A stretch of DNA of 64,000 nt from Radiobacillus kanasensis (GTDB lineage Bacteria > Bacillota > Bacilli > Bacillales > Amphibacillaceae): assembly GCF_021049245.1 (NCBI RefSeq), contig NZ_CP088020.1, forward strand, positions 564,001 through 628,000, read 5' to 3'. Below are positions 9,741 through 19,057 of this stretch, one piece after another. A model generated the notes under the pieces. It was not told where the DNA came from, searched no databases, and worked only from the letters and a program-made list of their open reading frames with translations. Within the stretch, counting starts at the first letter, position 1. Each line of letters begins with the position of its first letter. The position numbers and the translations under genes were made by a program.

Positions 9741-9965
9741 TAATCCAAAAGGATTCAATCCTTTTCTTTTGGCCAATATTCCCCCAATCGCTTTTCCAAT
9801 AAGGTTTACGCTGTCCTTCCAATACCTAAATCCATAGGGTTTTCAATCTCCATTCAGTTTGTTTCCTAACTGTAATCAGCCAAAATTTCTACATATCCAA
9901 TCTTTTATCTTTATTTTTACGCCTATTATGGAGAAGAACTTTATAACACAAATGGTAATGGTTGC
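9740..9965 (+). repeat. Dispersed repeat, copy F (partial)
   Basis: The copy begins at the hairpin GGGCTTAATCC-aaaa-GGATTCAATCC with TTTTCTTTT, then CCAATCGCTTTTCCAATAAGG, TCCAATACCTAAATCCATAGG, TTTCAATCTCCATTCAG and TTTCCTAACTGTAAT, matching copy C block for block. It ends near GGAGAAGAACTTTATAACAC. Confidence 0.65.
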
Positions 9966-9985
9966 AACAATTATTTGAAAGAAAT

Positions 9986-10879
9986 TTACTCGTTATTTGT
10001 ATTATTAGAGTCGGTGAAGACATTTCTAGCAACCTTGAGAAATTCTTTAACAGCCGGGGATGCCTCAGAGATTGCAGAGCAAGCTAATGCAACTTCACGG
10101 TAATTTGTTAAATTTAGATTTCCTATTTTGATATTTTGTTGTGTTTTTAAGAACAATTCCGGACCAATCGTAACGCCAAGTCCTTCTTGTACCATATTAG
10201 CAATGGTATTGCAATCATGTACTTCAAAACGGATAAACGGTTTGATTTGTGCTTGTTTAAATAACTCCTCTACATGTGATTGGTACATTCCTGTTGGCAT
10301 GATAAAAGGTTCTTTCTCTACATCGTGCATATCTATTGTATCTTTGTGAAGGAATTTGTGCTCGGCATGAAAGGCTACAACCATTTTATCCTTTATGAGA
10401 GGTACTAAGTCAAAGTCAGTATTTGATTCCTTTTCTACAACAAACCCAATGTCAATAATTCCAGATAGCAACCATTCTGTTATCTCTTCATATGTACCTT
10501 CATAAAACTTAAATTCGATATTAGGATGTTTTTTCTGAAATTTCACAAGCAATTTTGGTAATAAACAGGAAGAAGCACTCGCAAAGGTACCAATACGAAT
10601 TATCCCTGTCTCTATGTTTGTTGCTAACGCAATTTCTTGGTTAACTGTCTCCATTCTATTCAACATTTCTCTTATATGCGGGATAGTTTTTTGTCCTATT
10701 TCGGTAAGGGATATCCCTTTTCTGCGGTCACGAATTAATAATGAAACTCCCCATTCGGTTTCTAAACTAGAAATAGCATGACTTACTGCTGATTGTGTCA
10801 TATTTAATTTTTTAGCAGCTTTGGTAAAACTCCCTAACTCTATTACTTTAGATAAAACCTCAAAACGAACAATTCTCAT
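9986..10879 (-). CDS. LysR-family transcriptional regulator
   Basis: The 297-residue protein has the LysR layout: a winged-helix DNA-binding domain at residues 1-60 (FTKAAKKLNMTQSAVSHAISSLE) and an effector-binding domain with two periplasmic-binding-like lobes (IGTFASASS near 97, then residues 160-265). It reads divergently from the MFS transporter gene at 10982, the usual arrangement for a LysR protein and its target. The ligand is unknown. The minus-strand start ATG at 10879 has a GGGGATGAG site upstream. Confidence 0.88.
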   Translation of the reverse strand: MRIVRFEVLSKVIELGSFTKAAKKLNMTQSAVSHAISSLETEWGVSLLIRDRRKGISLTEIGQKTIPHIREMLNRMETVNQEIALATNIETGIIRIGTFASASSCLLPKLLVKFQKKHPNIEFKFYEGTYEEITEWLLSGIIDIGFVVEKESNTDFDLVPLIKDKMVVAFHAEHKFLHKDTIDMHDVEKEPFIMPTGMYQSHVEELFKQAQIKPFIRFEVHDCNTIANMVQEGLGVTIGPELFLKTQQNIKIGNLNLTNYREVALACSAISEASPAVKEFLKVARNVFTDSNNTNNE

Positions 10880-10981
10880 GAGTTATTACTCATCCCCTTT
10901 ATTAAAAATATCAATTTTACTTATGTTACCATGACATTTAAAATGAAATCAACTTATGAAAAACTAAAGGAGATGTACAAT

Positions 10982-12166
10982 TTGGCAAAAAAGATTAATC
11001 AAGTAATTGTTATTCTACTATCTCTAGGAGCTTTTGTTACAGGAACAGCAGAGTTTGTTGTTTCTGGTATATTAGAAATTATATCTTTTGATTTAGACGT
11101 ATCTATCTCAACAGCGGGACAATTGATAACCGTTTATTCGTTATCCTATGCAATTGGGGCGTTGGTACTTGTATTGTTAACAGCGAAGTTTGAGCGTAAA
11201 AAGGTATTATTATATTCTATTATCACCTTTATTATAGGTAATGTAGTCGCTTTTTTTAGTTATGATTATTTCTTATTAATCCTTTCTAGGCTAGTAATGG
11301 CAATGAGTGGTGGGCTATACATTGTCGTTGCGACAAACTATGCCGCCCAAATTGCTACAGCAGAAAAACGGGGTAGTGCCATGGCAACAGTTATAACTGG
11401 GTTTACCGTTTCATTAGTACTGGGTGTACCAATCGGAACATTTTTAGCTGCTTATTTGAATTGGCGTTACATTTTTTTGATCATTGCGGTCGCTACATCC
11501 CTTCTCTTATTTTTACTTTACAAATTATTACCTAGTATAAAGGGAAATAAGTCCGTGCCATTTAAACAACAGATACAAATTATCAAAGATAGAAGGGTAA
11601 TTACAGGATTAACAGCCACTATTTTCTGGATATTAGGTTATACCCTGGTATTTGCTTATATTTCACCGTTGTTAAGTAACTCTACAAATTTATCCATAGA
11701 AATGACTAGCATCGCTTTATTTGTTTTAGGCACTTTTGCTTTTATTGGTTCACGTTTTGGTGGATATGCTGTAGACAAATGGGGACCAAATCGAACGATA
11801 TCCATAAGTTTGTTCATTCATGCAACTTCTTTATTTGTATTAACAGTTACACAGCATTCAACAATAGGTGTATTTATAACGTTGGCAGTATGGGGGGCAG
11901 CAACTTGGACAACAACACCCGCAAAGCAATTTTACTTGATTTCAATAAAACCACAATCATCAGAAACTATACTAAGTTTTAATACAGCTTTAATGAATAT
12001 TGGGATGATGCTAGGTTCAGCTTTAGGAGGTATCCTTATAAAATATACAAATATTGTAAATTTGAGTTGGGTCGGCGGGTTATTTGTAATTCTTGCTATC
12101 ATTTTTATCAATTACTCGTTTAATTTAAACAAAGCGAATTCAAGGAATATTAAAGTTAGAATATAA
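10982..12166 (+). CDS. MFS transporter, drug:proton antiporter-1 type
   Basis: About 394 residues and twelve hydrophobic segments with the DHA1 layout (FVTGTAEFVVSGIL in helix 1, as in arabinose/drug efflux permeases). It is an inner-membrane secondary exporter, probably of small toxic compounds. The frame is open from an ATG at 10931, but AAAGGAG at 10966-10972 is correctly spaced before the TTG at 10982, which is the better start. Divergent from a LysR gene that likely controls it. Substrate unknown. Confidence 0.82.
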   Translation: MAKKINQVIVILLSLGAFVTGTAEFVVSGILEIISFDLDVSISTAGQLITVYSLSYAIGALVLVLLTAKFERKKVLLYSIITFIIGNVVAFFSYDYFLLILSRLVMAMSGGLYIVVATNYAAQIATAEKRGSAMATVITGFTVSLVLGVPIGTFLAAYLNWRYIFLIIAVATSLLLFLLYKLLPSIKGNKSVPFKQQIQIIKDRRVITGLTATIFWILGYTLVFAYISPLLSNSTNLSIEMTSIALFVLGTFAFIGSRFGGYAVDKWGPNRTISISLFIHATSLFVLTVTQHSTIGVFITLAVWGAATWTTTPAKQFYLISIKPQSSETILSFNTALMNIGMMLGSALGGILIKYTNIVNLSWVGGLFVILAIIFINYSFNLNKANSRNIKVRI

Positions 12167-12179
12167 ACAAGTTAATTAA

Positions 12180-12545
12180 AATGACACTGTGTAATATTTT
12201 CGAGGGAATCTTTTGAATCACTACAATTCCGATGGAGGAAAGTTGCTCCTAGGAAAATTGAGTTATTCTATGGAAGAAGAAAAACAAAGTCTTCATCCAA
12301 GTCACTCTATACCGTTTCAAGGGGCAAGGCTAATGAGGTACGTATTCTCTAAATAACGCTGTAAGACGTTATCTTGACTTTCTAGGGGCAGAAAAGTCTA
12401 AAGGGGATGATTCCCTTGTTGCTAGTATGGATTCCTTTTGGGGATTTTAACTGAATCATTGGGCATACTAAACCAACTGAGACAGGATTCTCTGCTGCAA
12501 TTTCAATTGAACCTTTACTGAATCTAATAAGAAAATACCCCTAAA
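12180..12545. other. Non-coding or decayed stretch
   Basis: No intact gene. A short readable piece (NNAVRRYLDFLG, about 12348-12383) is reminiscent of the amino-terminal part of tyrosine recombinases, but it is too short to name. Confidence 0.3.
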
Positions 12546-12546
12546 C

Positions 12547-12578
12547 AAAATAAACATTTCCGATTTCCGGGTCTTTTT
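12547..12578 (+). repeat. Short repeat unit AAATAAACATTTCCGATT, copy 1
   Basis: The unit AAAATAAACATTTCCGATT followed by TCCGGGTCTTTTT is nearly identical to one at 16756-16788 and its first 19 bases also occur at 16721-16739. Confidence 0.6.
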
Positions 12579-12699
12579 CATGCCCATCCCTTGTTGTGAG
12601 GGTGTAGGGTGGCAGAAAGAAAATGGTGATGAAAAGGCATGAAAAATCCATTTCCTTTCCCCTTAATCCTTAACTCTATTCTGTAAAATTAGTTAGAGA

Positions 12700-12815
12700 T
12701 TAGACGGTGAAAAAGGGGTGGGAGAGTTGGTGGGGTAAGGGATAGAGGGATGGGGAGTTTTGTGATAAGGAGTTACAAAGGCACATAGTAGGGGATAAGG
12801 ATAAAGGATATATGG
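12700..12815 (+). repeat. Dispersed repeat, copy G (tail only)
   Basis: A purine-rich stretch (GGGGTGGGAGAGTTGG, then GGGATGGGGAG, ending ACATAGTAGGGGATAAGG) aligns with the G-rich tails of copies A and D, which end ACAT-ATAGTAGGAATAAG. Upstream blocks are not seen. Confidence 0.4.
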
Positions 12816-12890
12816 GGCAAAGTAGGTGTCCTAAGATAAAATTAAAGTTCCTATAAAAATGTTCCTTAACTAATAATGTCGTTCCAAAAA

Positions 12891-12938
12891 CCGTGGTTTC
12901 CTGATAAATTCAGCAAACCATCGGTCTTTTTATGCCTG
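12891..12938. terminator. Terminator-like hairpin beside the broken LysR gene
   Basis: ACCGTGGTTT and AAACCATCGGT pair and are followed by CTTTTTAT on the plus strand. On the minus strand the arm is followed by GGTTTTTGG, so it could serve the LysR unit as well. Confidence 0.5.
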
Positions 12939-12949
12939 AAAAAGAGGAA

Positions 12950-13794
12950 TTAGGCTAATTTACTTCTTTCAATAAGTTGTTTCTCTAAATATGAAAATTT
13001 ATGATTTAGTCTACTGATTAGATATAAGTCGATGTATTTGTATGGGGAGGGAACTTGTAAATAATTTTTAACGTTGAAACGATTGACTATTTGTTTGGAC
13101 ACAACAGATATTCCCATGCCAATGGTTGAAAATTCAACCAACGTTTCGAAATCACCCACCTCAATAATTTCTCCTTGTTTAATATTATGATCGGTGTATA
13201 TTTGGTCTAATTTTGTAAAATACAAGCATTCGTTAGATAATGTAATTAAGTCCTTGCCGAATATATAATCATAAAAGTCAACATTTGAGTTGATATCCTT
13301 CCCGATAATAACCATTTCGTCTAAACCAGTTTTTTGATATTGTATTCTTTTATTATGTAATGCTCCAATTGTGTAGGAAATATCGAGATGGCCAAGTACA
13401 ACTTGTTCCTCTAAATACTCTGTTGTACCTGTTTTAAACGTCACAGAGAGATCGGGATTGGATTTATATAGTATTTCCAAGGCATCGGAGAACATTGCTC
13501 CTCCAATGGATATCATTGTACCAACACGAAGTTTTTCCTCGCTTTTTCCCATTTTCATTTCTGTTTCTTCCCAAAGTAAAAGTATCTCCTTGAATTGATT
13601 ATATAATATTCGACCTGATTCAGTTAAAGTTATGCCTTTTGAGGTTCTATTGAAAAGAACTTGGTCATAATGCATTTCAATCTTTTTTATTTTAGCCGTC
13701 ATATTGGATTGAAGGTGTTTAGTTCTGTTGCCCCAGCGGATATACTTCCTAACTCAGCGACCGTCACGAAAGCCTTCATATTTTCTACATCCAT
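12950..13794 (-). pseudogene. LysR-family regulator with a frameshift
   Basis: The gene begins at ATG 13794 with AAAGGGG upstream and reads MDVENMKAFVTVAELGSIS, the normal start of a LysR DNA-binding domain. Near 13710-13725 one base is missing: the first frame stops at a TGA while the next frame continues with HLQSNMTAKIKKIE and runs to 12950 with a good effector domain (GFIDISYTIG-like and GMGISVVSKQ motifs). A single-base deletion restores a full protein of about 280 residues. It may be a real mutation or a sequencing error. It is divergent from the EamA transporter at 13915 and was probably its regulator. Confidence 0.82.
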
Positions 13795-13914
13795 TTTAAT
13801 AAAGCCCCTTTATCAAAAAAAGTGATGATGACATCAATAATAGACATTATTAATGATAACACTTTCTTATTATAATAAAACTGTTGAAGTATCTATAAGG
13901 GAAGGGGGCAGGCG

Positions 13915-14793
13915 ATGAAAAGGTATATATTTTTATTACTTATAAGTGTCATTTGGGGTTCACAGTTTTACTTTGCCGAAAAAGTATTAGATAAGGTGAA
14001 TCCAATTACATTGGCTACCATTCGATCAACTATAGGAGCAATTACTTTAGCTGTTGTATCTGTTTTTATGAAGAATCCAACTTATAAAAAAGAAAGACAA
14101 CGAAGTAACCGAACTTATATACTGTATGTTTCAATTGCATTATTAGAAGCAGTCATCCCGTTCTTCTTAGTTGCTTGGGGTCAACAAAGAGTGAGTAGTA
14201 GTATCGCATCAATTCTAATCGGTACTACCCCTATATGGACAATACTTATTGTGAGTGTAGTATTTCGAAGAAAGCTAAGCCTCTATCAAACGACAGGAGT
14301 AGTATTAGGTTTTATTGGCATTGTCTTTGTTTTTTTGCCCTCCTTGGGAGATAATTTATTTTCAAACGGTATAGCAGGTTTCGTAGCCCTTTTAATCGCG
14401 GGAATCAGTTATGCAGGTGCTTTAGTTTTAATGGAATATTTGCCACCTGAAGAAACAGTTGTGTCTATGCGAAATGTCCTGTATATAGCATCAATTATGT
14501 TGATAGCAATTACTTTTATAATTGAAAATCCGACATTTGCCACCTTAAGTATAGAAGATATCATTGATTTATTAATTTTAGGTGTTTTTCAAACGGGGAT
14601 TGTCTATTGGTTTTATAACATCTTGATTCATATAGAAGGGGCTGTATTTGCGTCCTTTTCAAACTATTTTATTCCATTAGTGGGTGTGTTTCTTGGCTCC
14701 CTGTTTCTAAACGAAGATGTTTCTCTATATATGATTATTGGACTCTTTATCATTATTTTCTCGATTTTGATAAGTCGTCAAACGAAAACTTAA
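13915..14793 (+). CDS. EamA (DMT) family transporter
   Basis: The 292-residue protein has ten predicted membrane segments in two EamA repeats (first repeat starts FLLLISVIWGSQFY; second near residue 150 with GIAGFVALLIAGISYAGAL). It belongs to the drug/metabolite transporter superfamily, mostly exporters of amino acids or metabolites. GGAAGGGGGCAGGCG precedes the ATG. It is divergent from the frameshifted LysR gene and has no other partner. Repeat copy H follows. Confidence 0.85.
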   Translation: MKRYIFLLLISVIWGSQFYFAEKVLDKVNPITLATIRSTIGAITLAVVSVFMKNPTYKKERQRSNRTYILYVSIALLEAVIPFFLVAWGQQRVSSSIASILIGTTPIWTILIVSVVFRRKLSLYQTTGVVLGFIGIVFVFLPSLGDNLFSNGIAGFVALLIAGISYAGALVLMEYLPPEETVVSMRNVLYIASIMLIAITFIIENPTFATLSIEDIIDLLILGVFQTGIVYWFYNILIHIEGAVFASFSNYFIPLVGVFLGSLFLNEDVSLYMIIGLFIIIFSILISRQTKT

Positions 14794-14844
14794 TATTCTT
14801 TTGCTGTAGCTATAAAAAATTCCGTGGCTTACAAAACTATTATA

Positions 14845-15165
14845 TCCACGCTAACAAGTCGGTACCTACTGCTAAAAAGTAGGTTTCCAAACGGCAAAGG
14901 AATCGGGAAGAGCAGCGGGAAGACCAATCTTTTTCATGCCAATCACTTGTCTTTACTCGGTTTTCTCTTCTTTCCATTACGCAACAAAATGAGAGGACTT
15001 TATTTTAAAACAGAAAAAAAGGCGAAAAAACAGGTGGAAAATAGGCGGACAAACGGTCATTTTTTAATCAAAGATTGTCCAAAATGGGGGTTCGGTTGGA
15101 AAACTTTATTTTAACTCCGATGGTGGAATTGGAGTTTGGGGAGGCTGATTTCGGGAGAGATTATT
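14845..15165 (+). repeat. Dispersed repeat, copy H
   Basis: It starts with GCTAACAAGTCGGTACC and a second half-element CTAAAAAGTAGGTTTCC (14850-14888), then GGCAAAGGAATCGGGAAG as in copy A. The terminator-like hairpin block is deleted; TTTCCATTACGCAACAAAA and AGGACTTTATTTTAAAACAG represent the distal block. No real gene is in this stretch, although a 96-codon frame crosses it. Confidence 0.6.
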
Positions 15166-15238
15166 ATTGTTGTACAGAAATAACTTGGTATCAATAGGTT
15201 TAGTGGTTTTTAACTATAGATAAAAGTGTGTTTTATGT

Positions 15239-15270
15239 TCCCTCGGACTATTAGTTCGGGGGATTTTTTG
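15239..15270 (+). terminator. Intrinsic terminator-like hairpin
   Basis: TCCCTCGGAC and GTTCGGGGGA pair fully with two G-U pairs around a TATTA loop, followed by TTTTTTG. It lies far (450 bases) past the EamA gene, after repeat copy H. Confidence 0.6.
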
Positions 15271-15402
15271 ACCCCTAGGGTCTTACTTTTACACGAAAAA
15301 GCAAATACTAGAGGTCTTACTTATGACAATAGTTATATTATAACTTTTTAGAATTAGCATAGGAGACCATAATATGTTTCATCTTGGTCCTTTCTATTTC
15401 AC

Positions 15403-15831
15403 CTATGCGAAAAATTTAGTTTGTAAAATGTTGATTGCCTCTTCAATTTCTTTTAGTTCGGGCTCTGTCAAATTGTTAATTCGCTCTTGAAATTTTAATT
15501 CAAGCTGTTGAAACACTTTATTCATTAGCTCCGTTCCATTTTCTGTGAGGCGAATGTCAAACTTGCGACGATCATTCGAATCAATAATTTTTTCGCATAG
15601 TTCGCTTTGAATTAATTTTTTTAACTCACGACTAGAATTAGGTAAAGATAGATGCAAGCATTCACTGATTTCACTAAGAGTTACAGGCTGACTAACTGTA
15701 ATGTATTCTAATATTTTATATTGAACGGTAGTTATGTTTTCAATTTTAATTTCTTTTGTCATATCGTTTGTTACTTGATGTACAGATGCCGTAAACCGAA
15801 CAAATTGTTGGAAAAGATTACCTTTGTCCAT
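15403..15831 (-). CDS. MarR-family transcriptional regulator
   Basis: The 142-residue protein has the MarR winged-helix core: VTLSEISECLHLSLPNSSRELKKLIQSELCEK for helix-turn-helix and NDRRKFDIRLTENGTELM for the wing. A GTG three codons upstream is in frame, but GAGGTG is six bases from the ATG at 15831, so that start is chosen. It is divergent from an NAD(P)H oxidoreductase gene; the shared intergenic DNA contains palindromes that look like its operators. MarR proteins of this layout often respond to quinones, oxidants or phenolics; the signal here is inference. Confidence 0.87.
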   Translation of the reverse strand: MDKGNLFQQFVRFTASVHQVTNDMTKEIKIENITTVQYKILEYITVSQPVTLSEISECLHLSLPNSSRELKKLIQSELCEKIIDSNDRRKFDIRLTENGTELMNKVFQQLELKFQERINNLTEPELKEIEEAINILQTKFFA

Positions 15832-15874
15832 ATAAATCACCTCATTTACAAAGTATCAAATATATTATCAAAAA

Positions 15875-15936
15875 ACAATTATCAATTGACAACTAAATCC
15901 GGTGAATGTTAATATTTAGTTATCAAATGATAACTA
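15875..15936 (+). promoter_or_regulatory. Promoter with two MarR-type operators
   Basis: TTGACA (15886-15891) and TAATAT (15910-15915), 18 bases apart, form a promoter for the oxidoreductase. Two related palindromes flank it: AATTATCAATTGACAACT (about 15877-15894) overlaps the -35 box, and the perfect TAGTTATCAAATGATAACTA (15917-15936) lies just after the -10 box. Binding at either would block the polymerase. Confidence 0.75.
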
Positions 15937-15950
15937 AGAGGTGTTTATTA

Positions 15951-16553
15951 ATGAATGTTTTAATTGTTTTTACCCATCCAAATCATCAAAGCTTGAGCTA
16001 CACATTTTTACAAGAGGTACTTCGCGGGTGTGAGGAAAACCGTGTTATACAAAATGTTCAAGTTTTAGATTTATATGGTGAAAATTTTAATCCGGTCCTT
16101 GAATTTGGGGAGAAAAAGAAGAGAAGAGATATGTATAAAGATCCAGAATTAGAAAAATATCGTAATCAACTATCATGGGCTGAAAAGATTATTTTTATCT
16201 ACCCTATATGGTGGGGAAGGCCACCTGCTATGTTAATGGGTTATATTGATAAAATGTTTGCTTCAGGATTTGCCTACAAAGATAATGGTAAGTTGTTACC
16301 AGACGGTTTGTTGAAGGGGAAATCAGTCGTATGTATTTCTGTAATGAAGGGTCCAACCTTTTATCCAATGTTTTGGCTAAATAATGCTCATAAAGTTCTA
16401 ATGCGTAAGGCATTATTTCAATACGTAGGCATTAAAAAGGTAAAGTTTTTTGAGTTTGGGAATATGGAAAATTCAAAGGGGAAACATCAAGAAAAAATAA
16501 AAAAAGTATATAATTATTTTCGGAAATTGAATAACCATAGCTTAACATCATAA
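15951..16553 (+). CDS. NAD(P)H-dependent flavodoxin-fold oxidoreductase
   Basis: The 200-residue product matches the NQO1/KefF/MdaB-like flavodoxin-fold family: an amino-terminal VLIVFTHPNHQSLSY phosphate-binding start, IFIYPIWWGRPPAMLMGYIDKMF around the flavin, and a conserved FAYKDNGKLLPDGLLKGKS segment. It should carry FMN or FAD and reduce quinones or similar electrophiles with NAD(P)H. AGAGGTG precedes the ATG at 15951; a longer frame from 15906 overlaps the operator and is not used. Control by the divergent MarR protein is likely. Confidence 0.85.
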   Translation: MNVLIVFTHPNHQSLSYTFLQEVLRGCEENRVIQNVQVLDLYGENFNPVLEFGEKKKRRDMYKDPELEKYRNQLSWAEKIIFIYPIWWGRPPAMLMGYIDKMFASGFAYKDNGKLLPDGLLKGKSVVCISVMKGPTFYPMFWLNNAHKVLMRKALFQYVGIKKVKFFEFGNMENSKGKHQEKIKKVYNYFRKLNNHSLTS

Positions 16554-16720
16554 AAAACAACTGCTAGTTGTCTAGAGGAAAAAGAGGTAATATTAGTGAT
16601 TGTAGAGGATGCAAAAATAATATTTATGGATAACAGTATCATCTTACTACCAAGCCACATGTGGAGGCAGTGGCCGAGGTGCATTTTGCTATGTCTATAT
16701 AAAATGTAAATCTCTCAGTC

Positions 16721-16788
16721 AAAATAAACATTTCCGATTCAAACCCCGATTTCGTGAAAATAAACATTTCCGATTTTCGGGGTCTTTT
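16721..16788 (+). repeat. Tandem short repeat units with terminator-like fold
   Basis: AAAATAAACATTTCCGATT occurs at 16721-16739 and again at 16756-16775. ACCCCGA (16743-16749) and TCGGGGT (about 16777-16783) pair, followed by CTTTTCG. The unit recurs at 12547. Confidence 0.6.
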
Positions 16789-16832
16789 CGTTTCTATCCA
16801 TCGTTCGAGCATTGAAAATATTAAAGTATAAT

Positions 16833-17704
16833 TCAGCCCTTAAACGGATAGGAGTAGCTTCCTCGTACAACTGTTTTTATTTTAAATAGTCCACCTGCAT
16901 AAGGGAATTTCTCTAAGTCTTTTTCTCTAGTCCTTGTTCGAGCAGTGGTTATGTATAGTTCATTTAGGTCTTTTCCTCCGAAAGTACATGAAGTGACATT
17001 CGCAGCGGGGACTGGGAGGAACTCTAATTGTTCTCCTTTAACTGGGTCCCACTTTGATATGCCGTATCCACCCCAATGTGCAATCCAAAGCATACCTTCT
17101 TGATCTATTGTCATACCATCTGGAAGGCCTGCTCCCTCTGGAATAGTTATAACAATTTTGGGCTGAGCGATATTACCAGTCTGTATGTCATAATTATATC
17201 GAACAACTTGTTTTGTAGGTGTATCAATAAAGTACATATATAAATGATCAGGCGACCAAGCAATCCCATTTGACGTACCTACATTTTCTATTTTTTTGTT
17301 TACTACTAAATCAGTATTTAATGAATAAAGTGCCCCATTTCCACTTATCCCCTCTGAGTCTGTTGTACCAGCCCAAAACCTACCTGCGGGATCGCATTTA
17401 CCATCATTAAATCTATTTTCTGATAAGTGGCTTTCCGGGTCAGTGATAGGCTCTAAAAGTTTTGAATTCCAATCATAATAATAAAAACCATCTTGAAGAG
17501 CAACACGACTCCACCACCATTCCTTGGCGCGATACAGCCTACAAACTGATCGATTATTACTTGTTTATATGTATTGGTTAGGGGATTATACAAGCAAATC
17601 TTTTTCTCTATAATATCAACCCAGTACAGTACATTATTTTCACTATCCCAACTTGGACTTTCACCTAGTGTGGACCTAGAATCAATCACTAATTCTACTG
17701 ACAA
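16833..17704 (-). pseudogene. SMP-30/gluconolactonase family protein with a frameshift
   Basis: It starts at a TTG (17704) with GGGAGG upstream and reads RSTLGESPSWDSENNVLYWVDI, the family's calcium-site Glu motif. Around 17505-17515 one base is missing; the other frame then continues ALQDGFYYYDWN, NRFNDGKCDPAGRFWAGT (substrate and metal site), TSNGIAWSPD, and PDGMTIDQEGMLWIAHWGG to a normal end. Corrected length is about 290 residues, typical for SMP-30-like lactonases. All catalytic motifs survive, so the lesion may be recent or a sequencing error. Confidence 0.85.
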
Positions 17705-17709
17705 GTGAA

Positions 17710-17841
17710 TTACCTCCCTTGTATTTCTACTCCCATTGGATTTCCTTCTATCTTTTTCATAGCGTTTAGCCTAGAATATAAAGAAACAATTTCAGATACT
17801 TCCAGTATATCTGCCAATTCTCTTTTTATAACATAAGTCAT
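17710..17841 (-). CDS. Small ORF upstream of the SMP-30 gene, unknown
   Basis: A 43-residue frame (begins MTYVIKRELADIL, ends GVEIQGR) stops five bases before the TTG of the SMP-30 gene and contains that gene's ribosome site. Upstream there is only a weak GGAAAG site. It may be a real small gene, or the tail of a lost upstream gene. I do not recognise it. Confidence 0.3.
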   Translation of the reverse strand: MTYVIKRELADILEVSEIVSLYSRLNAMKKIEGNPMGVEIQGR

Positions 17842-18174
17842 GTTTGCCACTTTCCTCTTTTATATAAATTTGTTCCCCAAAAGTAATTCGATAATGTAAT
17901 ATAAAAACCCTTTCATCTTCTAAAATCCATCCCTTTAATATCGCATAATAGAAGGTATTAAAGTGTGCGATTTAAGTTAGGTTATTTCTGTGAGATTGAA
18001 AACGATGGAAGGTTTAGTTGACAGGGCTTTTCTATGAGAGGATATGGTATGATGATATGGGAATATATTCCTTAATTGTTGTTGCTAAACTTATAGAGTC
18101 TAAATGTAGGGAGCAGTCCTCTAAATCTAAAATGGGGCAATTGCAAACCTATGTAAGGAGTGTGGTGATAAAAC

Positions 18175-18738
18175 ATGAAGAATAGCCTTTTACAGATTGG
18201 TGCGATTTTACTCATCTTATTCATAACTGCCTGTCAGAATGGAGCAAATTCTAGTGAGTTTAGCCAAGTAGAAGAAAAAGATGCCAAGACAGCAGAAGAG
18301 GAGACTCAAGAGGAACGTGCGGAAAGATTAGAAAGTGGAATATTGCATTATGGAGAAGGAGTAAAAGGGGGACAATTTGGAATTACTCTGAGTACAGCCT
18401 ATTCAGAACTGAATACGTTTAGAGAGTCTAAAACGTCCCATCAGTACGTAGTAACTGCGGTTGTTAGGGTTAGAAATGTTACGCATGATCAAACGTTGAA
18501 TGCAGGGAATATAGGTTTTAAATTAGAAAGTGAAAAACTAAATACATCCTATGACGGTGAACTTCTTCCAAATATGAATCCATCTGACACAGAGATAGAA
18601 CCAGAAAAAAATGTTTATCTTCAAGTTACATTTGAGGTTCCAAATATAGAAGAAGATTACATGTTATCTGCGCATTTGTTTAATGAATCCTCTATGGAGC
18701 CGAGATGGAAGCTTCAAGATTTAAAAGAATTTAATTAA
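18175..18738 (+). CDS. Putative lipoprotein, unknown function
   Basis: 187 residues. A lipoprotein signal peptide (hydrophobic LLQIGAILLILFITA, lipobox with Cys at about residue 20) is followed by an acidic linker (EEKDAKTAEEETQEERAERLESG) and a beta-rich domain that resembles extracellular immunoglobulin-like DUF4352-type domains (YVVTAVVRVRNVTHDQTLNAGNIGFKL). It should be anchored outside the membrane. AAGGAG precedes the ATG. A damaged partial paralogue of its linker lies at 31025-31150. Confidence 0.7.
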   Translation: MKNSLLQIGAILLILFITACQNGANSSEFSQVEEKDAKTAEEETQEERAERLESGILHYGEGVKGGQFGITLSTAYSELNTFRESKTSHQYVVTAVVRVRNVTHDQTLNAGNIGFKLESEKLNTSYDGELLPNMNPSDTEIEPEKNVYLQVTFEVPNIEEDYMLSAHLFNESSMEPRWKLQDLKEFN

Positions 18739-18880
18739 ATCGTGCTCCACTATTTAAAGTAATCAGGCGGTCGGCTATAATCTTGAGAATTATATTCAAA
18801 TATGAAGTTTACAATGAGAGTTTGCTTAGGTAGTTGTGGATGTAATAAATTTCCCCTGTACAAATAAAATAGTTGAAGTT

Positions 18881-18910
18881 TAGGTACCTCAAATAAGGTA
18901 CCTATTTTTG
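18881..18910 (+). terminator. Intrinsic terminator after the lipoprotein gene
   Basis: TAGGTACC and AGGTACCTA pair around a short loop and run into TTTTTG. Confidence 0.75.
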
Positions 18911-19057
18911 TTGTGTAAAATTCCTGTGAGCTTCTCTTAACTTATTACAGCAAGATTTGGAAAGTCCAACTAAGCCTAGTGTGTTATCTTTTTATCATCA
19001 AAATGTCAATTTTTATTGAAGGGAGTGGAACGAAAATATGCCTACCTTAAAGTGAAG

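Noticed and set aside
12344..12450. Possible tyrosine-recombinase fragment NNAVRRYLDFLG
   Set aside because: Too short and no catalytic residues nearby; kept only as a note in the gene-free entry.
14824..15114. A 96-codon frame after the EamA gene
   Set aside because: It runs across repeat copy H, starts with sequence shared by other copies that are not coding, and has no ribosome site.
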